Below are positions 29,568 through 38,052 of a stretch of DNA of 64,000 nt, piece after piece (the first letter of the stretch is position 1; every line of letters starts with the position of its first letter). The stretch comes from Arthrobacter ipis. Its GTDB lineage: Bacteria > Actinomycetota > Actinomycetes > Actinomycetales > Micrococcaceae. The stretch spans positions 161,967 to 225,966 of the forward strand of contig NZ_JAAOXD010000004.1 of assembly GCF_014694315.1 (NCBI RefSeq). The letters run 5' to 3'. Below the pieces are notes generated by a model, which was not told the origin of the DNA, ran no database searches, and worked only from the letters and a program-made list of their open reading frames with translations. The position numbers and the translations under genes are program-made.

Positions 29568-30563
29568 CTACGACTTGTTGTCTGCGCCGTTCTCGATGTT
29601 GGATGCGGTGTTCTTCACCGCGGCCTTGGCATCGGTCGCAACTTCGCCGGCGTCGGAATCCGCGTCGTCAGCAACGTGCTTTGCCTTGTCAGAAGAAGTG
29701 TCGGCTTCGTCCTCGGCCGCCAGCGCAAAGGCAGCATCGAGCGGTGTATCGGCGGGTGCGGAAGAAGAGCTGCCAGCCGGTGCGGCCGGAACCGGTGCCG
29801 GCGTCTCCGCAGCTGAACCAACACCTGCGGCGGATCCAACCGCCGGGGTGGTGACCTCCGAGGTCGACGGTGCGGGCGTTACGGGCGCTGGGGTCTTCCA
29901 CGGGTCCTCGACGGGCTTCGAAGCCTTCCACGCCGCAACGCCGGCGGCCACGGCCGCGGCGATTACACCGACAATCAGGAGGCCGCGCTTCTTGGGCTTC
30001 TCCGGCTCCACCACCAGCGCCTTGCCGGTCACCCCCCGGCCAGCCTCGCTGGCGGCTGACTTCAGGTGCCCGCCAGCCAGATTCGCCTGCTCCTGGATGG
30101 TGTGGATGATGCCGACGTCACCAAGCCGCTGGGCCACCGCGTCAATGCGTGCCGGTGTGCCCTCAAGGGTACGGTGGACCACCTCGGAAGCGGTTCCGAT
30201 CTGGTCGGAGAACCGGGGAAGGTATTCCACCACCACGCGGTCGCGGGCCTGGGTGATGACGGGCGTTGCCCGGTCCAGGGCCTCGTGCATGCGCGGCGTG
30301 GCACCCTCCACGACGTCGTGGATCTTGGGTGCAAGTTGCGCCAGGCCGTCCTGGATCCGGGGCGTCACCGTTGCAACTCCGCCGGCAAGGTTATGGGCCG
30401 CCACCTTGAGTCCCTCCTGGATTTTGGGGGAAGCGGTGTCAATGCCTTGCTGCAGGCGCGGAACTGCCCAGTCCACTGCTGCTTCCACGCGGTCTTTGGC
30501 GTTCTCTACTGCAGAACTGACCGACAACTCCAGTTCGCGGGCAATACGATCCGATTTCTTCAC
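29568..30563 (-). CDS. membrane protein with seven 11-residue amphipathic repeats
   Basis: Not assigned to a family. A cytoplasmic helical region (1-190) precedes a basic flank (KPKKRG), one transmembrane helix (about 193-212) and a Pro/Ala/Thr then Asp/Ala-rich low-complexity C-terminal region (213-331). Residues 35-111 are seven consecutive 11-mers, mostly beginning P-R/K-I/L/M (for example PRLQQGIDTAS, PKIQEGLKVAA, PRIQDGLAQLA, PRMHEALDRAT). This is the hendecad pattern of apolipoprotein-, LEA- and synuclein-type lipid-binding helices. It probably lies along the membrane surface. It is divergent from the cyclophilin gene. Confidence 0.75.
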   Translation of the reverse strand: MKKSDRIARELELSVSSAVENAKDRVEAAVDWAVPRLQQGIDTASPKIQEGLKVAAHNLAGGVATVTPRIQDGLAQLAPKIHDVVEGATPRMHEALDRATPVITQARDRVVVEYLPRFSDQIGTASEVVHRTLEGTPARIDAVAQRLGDVGIIHTIQEQANLAGGHLKSAASEAGRGVTGKALVVEPEKPKKRGLLIVGVIAAAVAAGVAAWKASKPVEDPWKTPAPVTPAPSTSEVTTPAVGSAAGVGSAAETPAPVPAAPAGSSSSAPADTPLDAAFALAAEDEADTSSDKAKHVADDADSDAGEVATDAKAAVKNTASNIENGADNKS

Positions 30564-30719
30564 AACTACCTCCCGATTAATGTGACGGTTCTGTTGTTAG
30601 CCTACGTGCACGAATAGCCGGGCTGCTATCGTTCCGGCGGATTCACGGTGGATTTCACCCAGCGCGGAACTGTCTTTTCCGCCCGCGTTCGCGTTGACCC
30701 GCCGTGAAAGAATGGCCAT

Positions 30720-31265
30720 ATGACTGCCTCAGCAACTGCAAAAGCAACCATCCACACCAGCCTCGGCGACATCGTCGTGAACCTCTTCGGCAACCACGCG
30801 CCCAAGACTGTTAAGAACTTCGTCGGACTCGCCACCGGCGAGCAGGCCTGGACCCACCCGGAGACCGGCGAGGACAAGACCGGCACGCCGCTCTATGACG
30901 GCACCATCTTCCACCGCATCATCAAGGACTTCATGATCCAGGCCGGCGACCCGCTGGGCCGCGGCACCGGCGGACCGGGCTACCGTTTCGACGACGAGAT
31001 CCACCCCGAGCTGAGCTTCAGCGCACCGTACAAGCTGGCCATGGCCAACGCCGGAATCCAGATGGGCAAGGGAACCAACGGTTCACAGTTCTTCATCACC
31101 ACCATCCCCACCGACTGGCTGCAGGGCAAGCACAGCATCTTCGGCGAAGTTGCCGATGAGGAATCCAAGAAGGTTGTGGACGCCATTGAAGGTGTCCGCA
31201 CTGGCATGGGCGACCGCCCGGTTGAAGATGTGACCATCAACAGCATCGACATCGAGCAGCTCTAG
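30720..31265 (+). CDS. ppiA: peptidyl-prolyl cis-trans isomerase, cyclophilin type
   Basis: A 181-residue cytoplasmic cyclophilin catalysing proline isomerisation. The active-site Arg is in FHRIIKDFMIQAGDP (about 63-77), and GTNGSQFFITT (about 119-129) and HSIFGEV complete the barrel motifs. No signal peptide. It is followed after 4 bp by the rhomboid gene, so the two are cotranscribed. Confidence 0.95.
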   Translation: MTASATAKATIHTSLGDIVVNLFGNHAPKTVKNFVGLATGEQAWTHPETGEDKTGTPLYDGTIFHRIIKDFMIQAGDPLGRGTGGPGYRFDDEIHPELSFSAPYKLAMANAGIQMGKGTNGSQFFITTIPTDWLQGKHSIFGEVADEESKKVVDAIEGVRTGMGDRPVEDVTINSIDIEQL

Positions 31266-31269
31266 CCAC

Positions 31270-32151
31270 ATGAGCTACGGAACTCCGGCGGCGGAGCCGT
31301 CAGCGCAGGCACCGGTGTGCCCCCGGCACCCGGACCGGCCCTCGTATGTCAGCTGCCAGCGTTGCGGGCGGCCGGCATGCCCCGAGTGCCAGCGCGCGGC
31401 CGCCGTCGGATTCCAATGCGTTGACTGCGTCAACGAAGCAAAGCGTACGACGCCGACCGCCCGGACCGTCTACGGCGGCGCCGTTGCGTCCGGCAAGCCT
31501 GTAGTAACGTTCGCGATTATCGCAGCGTGTGCACTCCTGTTTCTTCTGCAGTGGGTGCTTCCCGGAAACGCGGTGTTCCGGACCCTCGCTTACGCGTCGG
31601 TTTACGCAACGCCTGAGTACGGGGTGTTCCAGCCATGGCGAATGCTTACCTCCGCTTTTCTGCACTCCCAGGGCTTCCTGCTCCACATCGTCCTGAACAT
31701 GTACACGCTGTGGATTTTCGGCCAGGCGCTGGAACCGCTGCTGGGGCGGATCCGCTTCCTTGCTGTCTACCTGCTGTCTGCCATCGGCGGGTCGGTGGGA
31801 TACCTGCTTATGACACCGATCCTGCCCGAGGGCGGCCCTGTGGGCCTGGTCGGTGCTTCCGGCGCGATCTTCGGACTGTTCGGTGCCATGCTCGTGGTGC
31901 AGCGGCACCGCGGCGGGGAGACAAGACAGCTCTGGGTGCTCATCGCCATCAACGGCGTCATCGGCTTCATGGTGCCGCAGATCGCCTGGCAGGCCCATCT
32001 GGGCGGGTTCATCACCGGCGCCCTATGCGCCGCGGTCATTGCCTACGCCCCGCGCGGCCCGCGGCGCAACATCCTGCAAGCCGGAGGGCTGGCGCTCGTT
32101 CTGGCCCTGTTGGCCGTGGCTTCCTGGTACCGCGTGCTCGTAGTGTCCTGA
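31270..32151 (+). CDS. rhomboid intramembrane serine protease with N-terminal zinc finger
   Basis: A 293-residue protein. Residues 14-58 form a B-box-like zinc finger (CPRHPDRPSYVSCQRCGRP, CPECQ, CVDC). Six to seven membrane helices follow. The catalytic Ser is in GASGAIFG (about 195-202) and the catalytic His in WQAHLGGFITG (about 240). The rhomboid signature HIVLNMYTLWIFG, with the oxyanion-region Asn, is at about 141-153. The substrate is unknown. The zinc-finger/rhomboid fusion is common in actinobacteria. Confidence 0.93.
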   Translation: MSYGTPAAEPSAQAPVCPRHPDRPSYVSCQRCGRPACPECQRAAAVGFQCVDCVNEAKRTTPTARTVYGGAVASGKPVVTFAIIAACALLFLLQWVLPGNAVFRTLAYASVYATPEYGVFQPWRMLTSAFLHSQGFLLHIVLNMYTLWIFGQALEPLLGRIRFLAVYLLSAIGGSVGYLLMTPILPEGGPVGLVGASGAIFGLFGAMLVVQRHRGGETRQLWVLIAINGVIGFMVPQIAWQAHLGGFITGALCAAVIAYAPRGPRRNILQAGGLALVLALLAVASWYRVLVVS

Positions 32152-32188
32152 CAACTTCTTACGGCCTTCTGGTAGGGCCCTCCCCCTA

Positions 32189-32219
32189 ATGCCCCTGCTT
32201 TCCGAAGCGGGGGCATTTC
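32189..32219 (+). terminator. terminator after ppiA-rhomboid
   Basis: ATGCCCCTGCTT and AAGCGGGGGCAT pair with one mismatch around a TCCG loop, followed by TTTCT. Confidence 0.8.
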
Positions 32220-32262
32220 TCTGTCCACTGACCGCGGCTGCGAACGCACACCGCTCGGTGGG

Positions 32263-32667
32263 TTTTCCACAGGAGTTATCCACACTGTTAGTAACTTACA
32301 CGGTTGTAAGTCAAGGGCCAGCCCCCGGGGAGAGCGGGCTACAGGGCCACGTCCGATCATTTTTCACGCTTCAGTCCACACCTGTGGATAACTCTGACGC
32401 CTGCCCTTGTGGTTAAGTGGACAACTTTGCCCAAATTTTGCCTTCTCGGGGTGTCCTTGGCATAAGGAGGCACATCAGAGTTGCTGAGAGGGATTAACAG
32501 GCGCCCTTTCAACAGGGTTATTCACACTGTTAATAACTCACCGGGGTGTCTGTCCGTGGTTCACGAGCCCCACAACGCCTACATTCTGGCGTTTGCGCAT
32601 CCACTACCCACAAGTTTTCCCCACCTGTGGATAAGTTGTGGGTAGTCGCCTGTTGCTAAGTGGATAA
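32263..32667. promoter_or_regulatory. oriC-distal DnaA-box cluster 1 with GTTARTAAC palindromes
   Basis: Between the rhomboid and AhpD-like genes there is no coding frame. DnaA-like 9-mers: TTTTCCACA (32263), TTATCCACA (32276, perfect), CAGTCCACA (32372), TGTGGATAA (32383, perfect), TGTGGTTAA (32408), TTATTCACA (32518), TGTGGATAA (32626, perfect) and AGTGGATAA (32659). The boxes at 32276 and 32518 are each followed immediately by CTGTTAGTAACTTA and CTGTTAATAACTCA, the same pairing seen in the dnaA-dnaN half of oriC. Confidence 0.8.
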
Positions 32668-32755
32668 CCCGGCCGAGTGCGCGCGCAGCGCGTACGTGTA
32701 GTCTCTGACTCACAGCCACGGGGGATGAACCCGTGCGACCCCTAGGAGCAATGAC

Positions 32756-33223
32756 TTGACTACCCACAGCCACCTCTTCCTGGACAAGCACCACCCCGCG
32801 GCCTGGCGGGCGTTGAACGGGCTCGGATTGAAGGCCAAGGAAGCGGTGCTTGAAGCGGGCCTCGATGAAAGGCTCATCGAACTGCTCAACGTCCGGACAT
32901 CGCAGATCAACGGCTGCGCGTATTGCCTCGACATGCACGTCGCCGATGCGGTCAAGGGCGGTGAATCCACGCAGCGCCTGGCCGTCCTGCCAGCCTGGCG
33001 GGACACCGCGGTGTTTGCGGACCACGAGCGTGCGGCGCTGGCCTTGGCCGAGAGCATCACGGTTCTCCCAGACGCCCGCACGCGCGAGCTGGAGGATGCG
33101 TACGCGCGGGAGCACCTCACCGACGAGCAGTACTCAGCAGTGAGCTGGCTGGCCATCGCGATGAACGCCTTCAACCGCGTCTCCATCACGAGCCAGCATC
33201 CTGTCCGGCCTCAGGAGGGCTGA
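32756..33223 (+). CDS. AhpD-like / carboxymuconolactone decarboxylase-family protein
   Basis: A 155-residue alkylhydroperoxidase-like protein with the redox motif INGCAYCLDMH (CxxC, then His) at about 57-67, expected to act in peroxide or thiol redox chemistry. The start is a TTG at 32756 preceded by AGGAG with 7-nt spacing; the nearby ATG at 32751 is out of frame and stops at once. It sits between two DnaA-box clusters, so its expression may be influenced by DnaA. Confidence 0.88.
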   Translation: MTTHSHLFLDKHHPAAWRALNGLGLKAKEAVLEAGLDERLIELLNVRTSQINGCAYCLDMHVADAVKGGESTQRLAVLPAWRDTAVFADHERAALALAESITVLPDARTRELEDAYAREHLTDEQYSAVSWLAIAMNAFNRVSITSQHPVRPQEG

Positions 33224-33232
33224 ACGCCGGGG

Positions 33233-33381
33233 TTTTCCACAGTCATTTCCACAACTGTTAATAACTTCGGAAATGCAAGTTTGGCTTTCCGGACGCGGCT
33301 ATCCGGGCGCGCAGTGCCTTGGCGGCAGACTGCAGTCGGCGAAGTTATCAACACTGTGGATATCTTTACCAACATGTGTGG
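33233..33381. promoter_or_regulatory. oriC-distal DnaA-box cluster 2 with GTTARTAAC-type palindromes
   Basis: TTTTCCACA (33233) and ATTTCCACA (33245) start 12 bp apart and are followed by CTGTTAATAACTTC. In the opposite orientation GAAGTTATCAACA (33341) is followed by TGTGGATAT (33355), which is the same composite element inverted, with a weaker TGTGGACCG at 33377. No gene is present between the AhpD-like and tag genes. Confidence 0.75.
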
Positions 33382-33455
33382 ACCGGCGGGCGCAGGGCGT
33401 CGCCGCGGGGCCCGCAGCGGTCCAACACCTGCAGCGGTTCAACGCCCGGCAGCGG

Positions 33456-34052
33456 TCAGGCCCAGACGCCTGAGGTTCCCCTGCGGTGGCTGTCCACCAG
33501 ATGTGTGTCCACCATGCCAATGGCTTCCATTAGGGCGAACATGGTGGTGGGCCCCACGAAGGCGAAGCCCTTCTTCCGCAACGCCTTGGAGAGGGCGATG
33601 GACTCAGGGGACGTCGTGGGCACGTCGGCGTATGTGGCGGGGGCAGGGGTCGAGGTCGGCTGGAACGTCCAGACGAAGTCAACGAGGCCGCCTTCGTCCC
33701 GCAGCGCTATGGTGGCCCGGGCATTGGTGATGGCGGCACGGATCTTGAGGCGGTTTCGCACGATGCCGGGGTCCTGAAGGAGGCGCTCGACATCGGCCTC
33801 GGTGAAGGCGGCCACGGTTTCGGGGTGGAAGTCGTCAAAGGCCGCACGGAAGGCGGGGCGTTTGCGCAGGATCGTGGCCCAAGACAGGCCCGCCTGGAAA
33901 GCTTCGAGGCTGATGCGCTCGTACAGGCCCTGCTCGTCCCGGACGGGCAGGCCCCACTCAGTGTCGTAATACTCGCGCAGAAGGGGATCCGTGGAAGCCC
34001 ACAGCGGACGGGCCAGGCCATCCTCGCCGATGATGATGCCGTCTGGGGTCAT
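33456..34052 (-). CDS. tag: DNA-3-methyladenine glycosylase I
   Basis: A 198-residue base-excision repair enzyme removing 3-methyladenine. Family motifs: LLREYYDTEWGLPVRDEQGLYE at the N-terminus, LSWATILRKRPAFRAAFDDF, and the FAFVGPTTMFALMEAIGMV segment. The two zinc-binding histidines near the C-terminus (THLVDSH) are seen; the second metal ligand set at the extreme N-terminus is less clear. It precedes crgA. Confidence 0.93.
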   Translation of the reverse strand: MTPDGIIIGEDGLARPLWASTDPLLREYYDTEWGLPVRDEQGLYERISLEAFQAGLSWATILRKRPAFRAAFDDFHPETVAAFTEADVERLLQDPGIVRNRLKIRAAITNARATIALRDEGGLVDFVWTFQPTSTPAPATYADVPTTSPESIALSKALRKKGFAFVGPTTMFALMEAIGMVDTHLVDSHRRGTSGVWA

Positions 34053-34062
34053 GGGCGTCAGT

Positions 34063-34314
34063 TCAGGAGCGCCAGCGCGTGGTCATCAGGAAGCCGACGA
34101 TTGCGATGCCAAACCCGGCCAGAATGTTCCAGGACTCCCATGCCTGCACAGGCAGCTGGCCCTCGCTGATGTAGAAGGTAATGATCCAGAGCAGCCCGAT
34201 GATCATTAGCCCGAACATGACAGGCTTGAACCAGACAGGGTTCGGCTTGTAGGCCTCGGTGGAAACGGGCTCGGCCGGGCGGGCAGTCTTCTTACGTGGC
34301 TTTGACTCGGGCAC
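34063..34314 (-). CDS. crgA: cell division protein CrgA
   Basis: An 83-residue integral membrane protein that helps recruit FtsI/FtsQ and coordinates septation in actinobacteria. A basic N-terminal tail (KPRKKTARPAEP) precedes the signature NPVWFKPVMFGLMIIGLLW and a second helix LAGFGIAIVGFLMTTRWR. Length is typical. It is divergent from the sortase gene. Confidence 0.96.
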   Translation of the reverse strand: MPESKPRKKTARPAEPVSTEAYKPNPVWFKPVMFGLMIIGLLWIITFYISEGQLPVQAWESWNILAGFGIAIVGFLMTTRWRS

Positions 34315-34484
34315 ATGTCCTCCTTGGCTGCTGAATCAAGAGGAGGGACCGGGGCTTGATATCCTGCTGTAAGGGGATTGCCGGCGGTCTGCACACTCTT
34401 GGTCAGGTCTGAAGTCTTACTAGCAGCCAATTCTAGCTGTAGTTCAGTCCGCGCCGGTGCCCCAACCGCCTTGGAGGAGATCGC

Positions 34485-35285
34485 GTGGTACTGCAGGAGA
34501 AGGTGATGGCAACCGCCAAGCCGGCAACCGGCGTCGTAATCCTGCGGAAGGCCGTCCAAATCTTCGGTGAGTTGCTCATCACCGCCGGAATAGTGCTGCT
34601 CCTGTTTGTCGCGTGGCAGCTTTGGTGGACCAACGTGGAGTCCGATGCCAAGCAAACCGCCGCGGTCAAGGACTTTGCCAGGGACCTGGGTGGTCCGGTG
34701 GCCGCCGCGCCCACACCTGCTGCGACGGGCGGTACGGCTGCTTCCGGCCCGAAGGACTACGGAACGCCGGTGGTGGGAGAAGCCCCCGGGCACGGCGGAA
34801 CCATCGGGATCATGTACATTCCACGGTTTGGCGAGAACTACACCCGGCCCATTGTCGAGGGCACCAGCGGCGACGTCCTGGACACTCTGGGCCTCGGCCA
34901 CTACGGCAACACGTCCATGCCCGGCGCCGTGGGTAATTTTGCCGTGGCAGGCCACCGGCAGACGCACGGCGCCGTGCTGGACAATATCCACACGCTGGTT
35001 CCAGGGGACAAGATCTATGTCCAGACACGGGATGGTTACTACGTCTATGTGTTCCGCAACAACCGCATTGTTCTGCCGAGCGAAGCCGATGTCCTCCTCC
35101 CGGTGCCCAACCAGCCCGGGGTGCGCCCCACTGAAAGGCTTCTCACCATGACCAGCTGCAATCCCCGCTTCGGCTCCGAGGAACGGATCATCGCTTATTC
35201 GGTGCTGGACCGCTGGCAGCCGGCGTCGGCGGGGCCGCCCGCCGAGATCGCAGCCCAGGTAGCGCGGGCACGGGGGGAAGGCTAG
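34485..35285 (+). CDS. srtE: class E sortase
   Basis: A 266-residue membrane-anchored transpeptidase that attaches surface proteins to peptidoglycan. One N-terminal transmembrane helix is at about 30-50. The sortase barrel follows, with catalytic His in VAGHRQTHG, Cys in TMTSCNPRFG and Arg in SEERIIAYSVL. The GTG at 34485 has an excellent GGAGGAGA leader; an ATG at 34506 with AGGAG is a near-equal alternative. A short membrane protein follows directly. Confidence 0.92.
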   Translation: MVLQEKVMATAKPATGVVILRKAVQIFGELLITAGIVLLLFVAWQLWWTNVESDAKQTAAVKDFARDLGGPVAAAPTPAATGGTAASGPKDYGTPVVGEAPGHGGTIGIMYIPRFGENYTRPIVEGTSGDVLDTLGLGHYGNTSMPGAVGNFAVAGHRQTHGAVLDNIHTLVPGDKIYVQTRDGYYVYVFRNNRIVLPSEADVLLPVPNQPGVRPTERLLTMTSCNPRFGSEERIIAYSVLDRWQPASAGPPAEIAAQVARARGEG

Positions 35286-35287
35286 GC

Positions 35288-35458
35288 ATGTACGGCTGGA
35301 TTTTCCGTCACCTTCCCGGCCCGCTCTGGCTCCGCGTCCTCACGTCGATACTGTTGGCTGCCGGCGCCGTGTTCCTGATGGCCGAGTTCCTTTTCCCCTG
35401 GATGTCCCAGTTCACCCAATTCACCGACTCAACGATTGGTGCGCCAAGAAACCCATGA
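35288..35458 (+). CDS. small membrane protein between sortase E and glutamine amidotransferase
   Basis: A 56-residue frame, ATG at 35288, two bases after the sortase stop. The translation MYGWIFRHLPGPLWLRVLTS and the following hydrophobic stretch ILLAAGAVFLMAEFLF predict one membrane helix. Its stop TGA overlaps the next ATG (ATGA), so it is clearly part of the operon. Function unknown; short proteins at this place are conserved in related actinobacteria. Confidence 0.8.
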   Translation: MYGWIFRHLPGPLWLRVLTSILLAAGAVFLMAEFLFPWMSQFTQFTDSTIGAPRNP

Positions 35459-36096
35459 GCACAGCAAAGATTCTCGTCGTGGACAACTACGACAGCTTCG
35501 TCTACACCCTGGTGGGCTACCTCCAGGAGCTGGGCGCAGAGACAACTGTGGTTCGCAACGATGATGTGACCATCGCCGAGGCGATCGAAATGGCAGAAGC
35601 GCGCGACGGCGTACTCATCTCGCCCGGCCCGGGCTCGCCGTCCGAAGCGGGGGTCTGCATCGAGCTGATCCGCTGGTGCGGGGAGAAGACGAAGCCGATG
35701 TTTGGCGTCTGCCTCGGGCACCAGGCCCTTGCGGAAGCGTATGGCGGAACGGTGACCCATGCCCCGGAGCTCATGCACGGCAAGACCTCCCTGGTCCAGC
35801 ACGAAGGGGCCAGCGTTTTTGCCGGCCTGCCCTCCCCCGTGACGGCCACGCGCTACCATTCCCTGGCTGCCGTCCGGAACACGATTCCGGAGATCCTGGA
35901 GATCACGGCGGAAACCGCCAGCGGCGTCATCATGGGCCTGCAGCACCGCACCGCGCCGCTGTGCGGTGTCCAGTTCCATCCCGAGTCCGTGCTGACCGAG
36001 GGCGGCTACCAGATGCTGGGCAACTGGCTCGAGTCGCTCGGCATGAAGGGTGCGGCCGAACGGGCAGCCAAGCTCAGCCCCCTGATCCAGCACTAG
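35455..36096 (+). CDS. pabA: glutamine amidotransferase, anthranilate/aminodeoxychorismate synthase component II
   Basis: A 213-residue class I glutaminase supplying ammonia to TrpE or PabB. Catalytic Cys is in GVCLGHQALAEAYGG (about 82-96), with His-Glu in GVQFHPESV. The N-terminus ILVVDNYDSFVYTLVGYL is typical. This gene next to pknB is a conserved actinobacterial arrangement; whether it serves folate or tryptophan synthesis cannot be decided. It converges with pknB. Confidence 0.93.
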   Translation: MSTAKILVVDNYDSFVYTLVGYLQELGAETTVVRNDDVTIAEAIEMAEARDGVLISPGPGSPSEAGVCIELIRWCGEKTKPMFGVCLGHQALAEAYGGTVTHAPELMHGKTSLVQHEGASVFAGLPSPVTATRYHSLAAVRNTIPEILEITAETASGVIMGLQHRTAPLCGVQFHPESVLTEGGYQMLGNWLESLGMKGAAERAAKLSPLIQH

Positions 36097-36105
36097 CGGA
36101 GGGCC

Positions 36106-38049
36106 CTACTTGCCCTTCGTGGGGCTAGGCGTAGGCGTCGGCGTTGCCGTCGGGGTGGGTGCGGGCGCCGGGGCCTTGGCTACCGTAACGGTGATGGCCT
36201 TGCCCTGCTCCACGAGCGAGTTGACCGGATCGCTCTGACCGGTCACCTTGCCCGGCTGGACCTGTGAGTTCTCCACCTCACTGATGACGGCAACCAGGCC
36301 GATCTCCTTGAGCGCAGCCTCGGCCTCGGCGCGGTTCATGCCGCGAAGCTCCGGCATGGCCACCTTGCCTGTGGACAGCAGGATCTCAACGGTGCTCCCT
36401 ACCGCCACCTGTTGGCCCGGCGCCGGCTTGGTGGTGATCACCAGGCCCGCCGGAACAGTGGCGCTGTTGGTCATAGTGGTGGACGGCGCGCCCACCAGCC
36501 CCGCCTGCCGCAGGATGTCGCGGGCCGCCGCCTCCGTCCGTCCCGGCAGCGTCTCCGGGATCTTGACGGCACTGGGGCCCGCCGAAATGTTCAGGACAAT
36601 TTCCGAGTTCGGTTCCAGCGACGATCCCGCCGGCGGAGCGGTGCCAATGGCGGTGCCCTTCGCGATCGAGTCGTTCTGCACCCGCTTGATCTGCGGCCGC
36701 AGCTTCGCGTCGTAGAGCGCCTGCAGCGCCTCTGATTCGGAGAGCTTCTCCACCGCGGGAATCGCGACGCGCACCGGTTCGGGAGGCGGCTGGTTGAAGA
36801 AGTTGTAGAACCACAGGCCGCCGCCGGCCAGCACCAGGAGTGTGAAGATCACGAATGTCGTGATCCAGGCCCGACGGCGGGACTTCTGTAAGCCCGATCG
36901 CTCCCGTTCGCGGGGCAGGCCCAGCGGAAGTTCATCGTGCTCGGCCGTCTCGTAAACCGCCGCGGCCTCGGTCGGCAGCACTGACGCATCATCGTCCGTG
37001 TCCCGGCTACGGCGCAGGCGGCCAGCGGGAGCGTCGTCGAGGAAGCTGGCTCCGGTCATGGAAAACGCTTCGGTGGCCGGCGTGCGGTGCGGCTCAGGAA
37101 TGTCATTAGGGTCCGTCGGCGCTTCGCTTGCCGACAATGTAGGAACGGGGATCCCGTTCCTGGCGGCCCGCAGCGCACGGCGGAAGGCCGCCGCGTCCTG
37201 GAAACGGTCAGCACGGTTCTTCTGCAGCGCCTTTTCCAGCACGCTGTCCAGCGCTCCGGAGACCTCCGGATTGAAGTTGCTGGGTGGTTCCGGCTTCTCG
37301 CGGACATGCTGGTAGGCCACGGAGACGGGGCTTTCACCAACGAAGGGCGGACGGCCGGTCAGCGTTTCGTACAGCAGGCAGCCTGCCGAGTACAGATCGC
37401 TGCGGGCATCCACTGCCTCCCCGCGCGCCTGCTCCGGAGACAGGTACTGGGCGGTGCCCACCACCGCTTGGGTCTGGGTCATGGTCGCGGAGGAATCGGC
37501 CACCGCGCGGGCAATGCCGAAGTCCATCACCTTGACCATGTCCGAGTTGGCGCAGTACATCACATTCGCCGGTTTGATGTCCCGGTGCACGATTCCGGCC
37601 TTGTGGCTGTATTCGAGTGCAGACAGGACACCCAGTGTGTACTCCACCGCCTGGTCAATGGTGATGTCCCTGGCCCTGATCAGGTCCCGGAGCGTCTTGC
37701 CTGCCACGAACTCCATGACGATGTAGGGAACGCGGACCTGGTCATGCGCGTCGCCCGGTACCGTGTGTTCGCCCGTGTCGTAGATGGCCACGATCGACGG
37801 ATGGTTCAGGGCCGCGACGGCTTGGGCCTCACGTTTAAACCTGGCCTGGAACTGGGGGTCACGGGCCAGGTCGGGGCGGAGCAGCTTGATGGCAACCGTC
37901 CGGCCCAGCCGGGTATCCAGGCCACGGTGCACATCGGCCATGCCCCCGCGGCCGATGAGTTCGCCAAGTTCATAGCGCCCGTTCAGGACGCGCTGACTGG
38001 TCACCGGGATGTTGTCTTCCCGGTGTGACGGCGTTCGCGGCGTGGTCAC
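36106..38049 (-). CDS. pknB: serine/threonine protein kinase PknB with PASTA domains
   Basis: A 647-residue receptor kinase sensing muropeptides/lipid II and controlling wall growth. The kinase domain (about 25-290) has IGRGGMADV, HRDIKPANV and DFGIARA. A juxtamembrane region precedes one transmembrane helix (about 396-416). I count three extracellular PASTA domains, one fewer than mycobacterial PknB, then a Pro/Thr tail. Last gene of the leftward fha-pstP-ftsW-pbp-pkn operon; starts 3 bp after the upstream kinase. Confidence 0.95.
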   Translation of the reverse strand: MTTPRTPSHREDNIPVTSQRVLNGRYELGELIGRGGMADVHRGLDTRLGRTVAIKLLRPDLARDPQFQARFKREAQAVAALNHPSIVAIYDTGEHTVPGDAHDQVRVPYIVMEFVAGKTLRDLIRARDITIDQAVEYTLGVLSALEYSHKAGIVHRDIKPANVMYCANSDMVKVMDFGIARAVADSSATMTQTQAVVGTAQYLSPEQARGEAVDARSDLYSAGCLLYETLTGRPPFVGESPVSVAYQHVREKPEPPSNFNPEVSGALDSVLEKALQKNRADRFQDAAAFRRALRAARNGIPVPTLSASEAPTDPNDIPEPHRTPATEAFSMTGASFLDDAPAGRLRRSRDTDDDASVLPTEAAAVYETAEHDELPLGLPRERERSGLQKSRRRAWITTFVIFTLLVLAGGGLWFYNFFNQPPPEPVRVAIPAVEKLSESEALQALYDAKLRPQIKRVQNDSIAKGTAIGTAPPAGSSLEPNSEIVLNISAGPSAVKIPETLPGRTEAAARDILRQAGLVGAPSTTMTNSATVPAGLVITTKPAPGQQVAVGSTVEILLSTGKVAMPELRGMNRAEAEAALKEIGLVAVISEVENSQVQPGKVTGQSDPVNSLVEQGKAITVTVAKAPAPAPTPTATPTPTPSPTKGK

Positions 38050-38052
38050 GGC

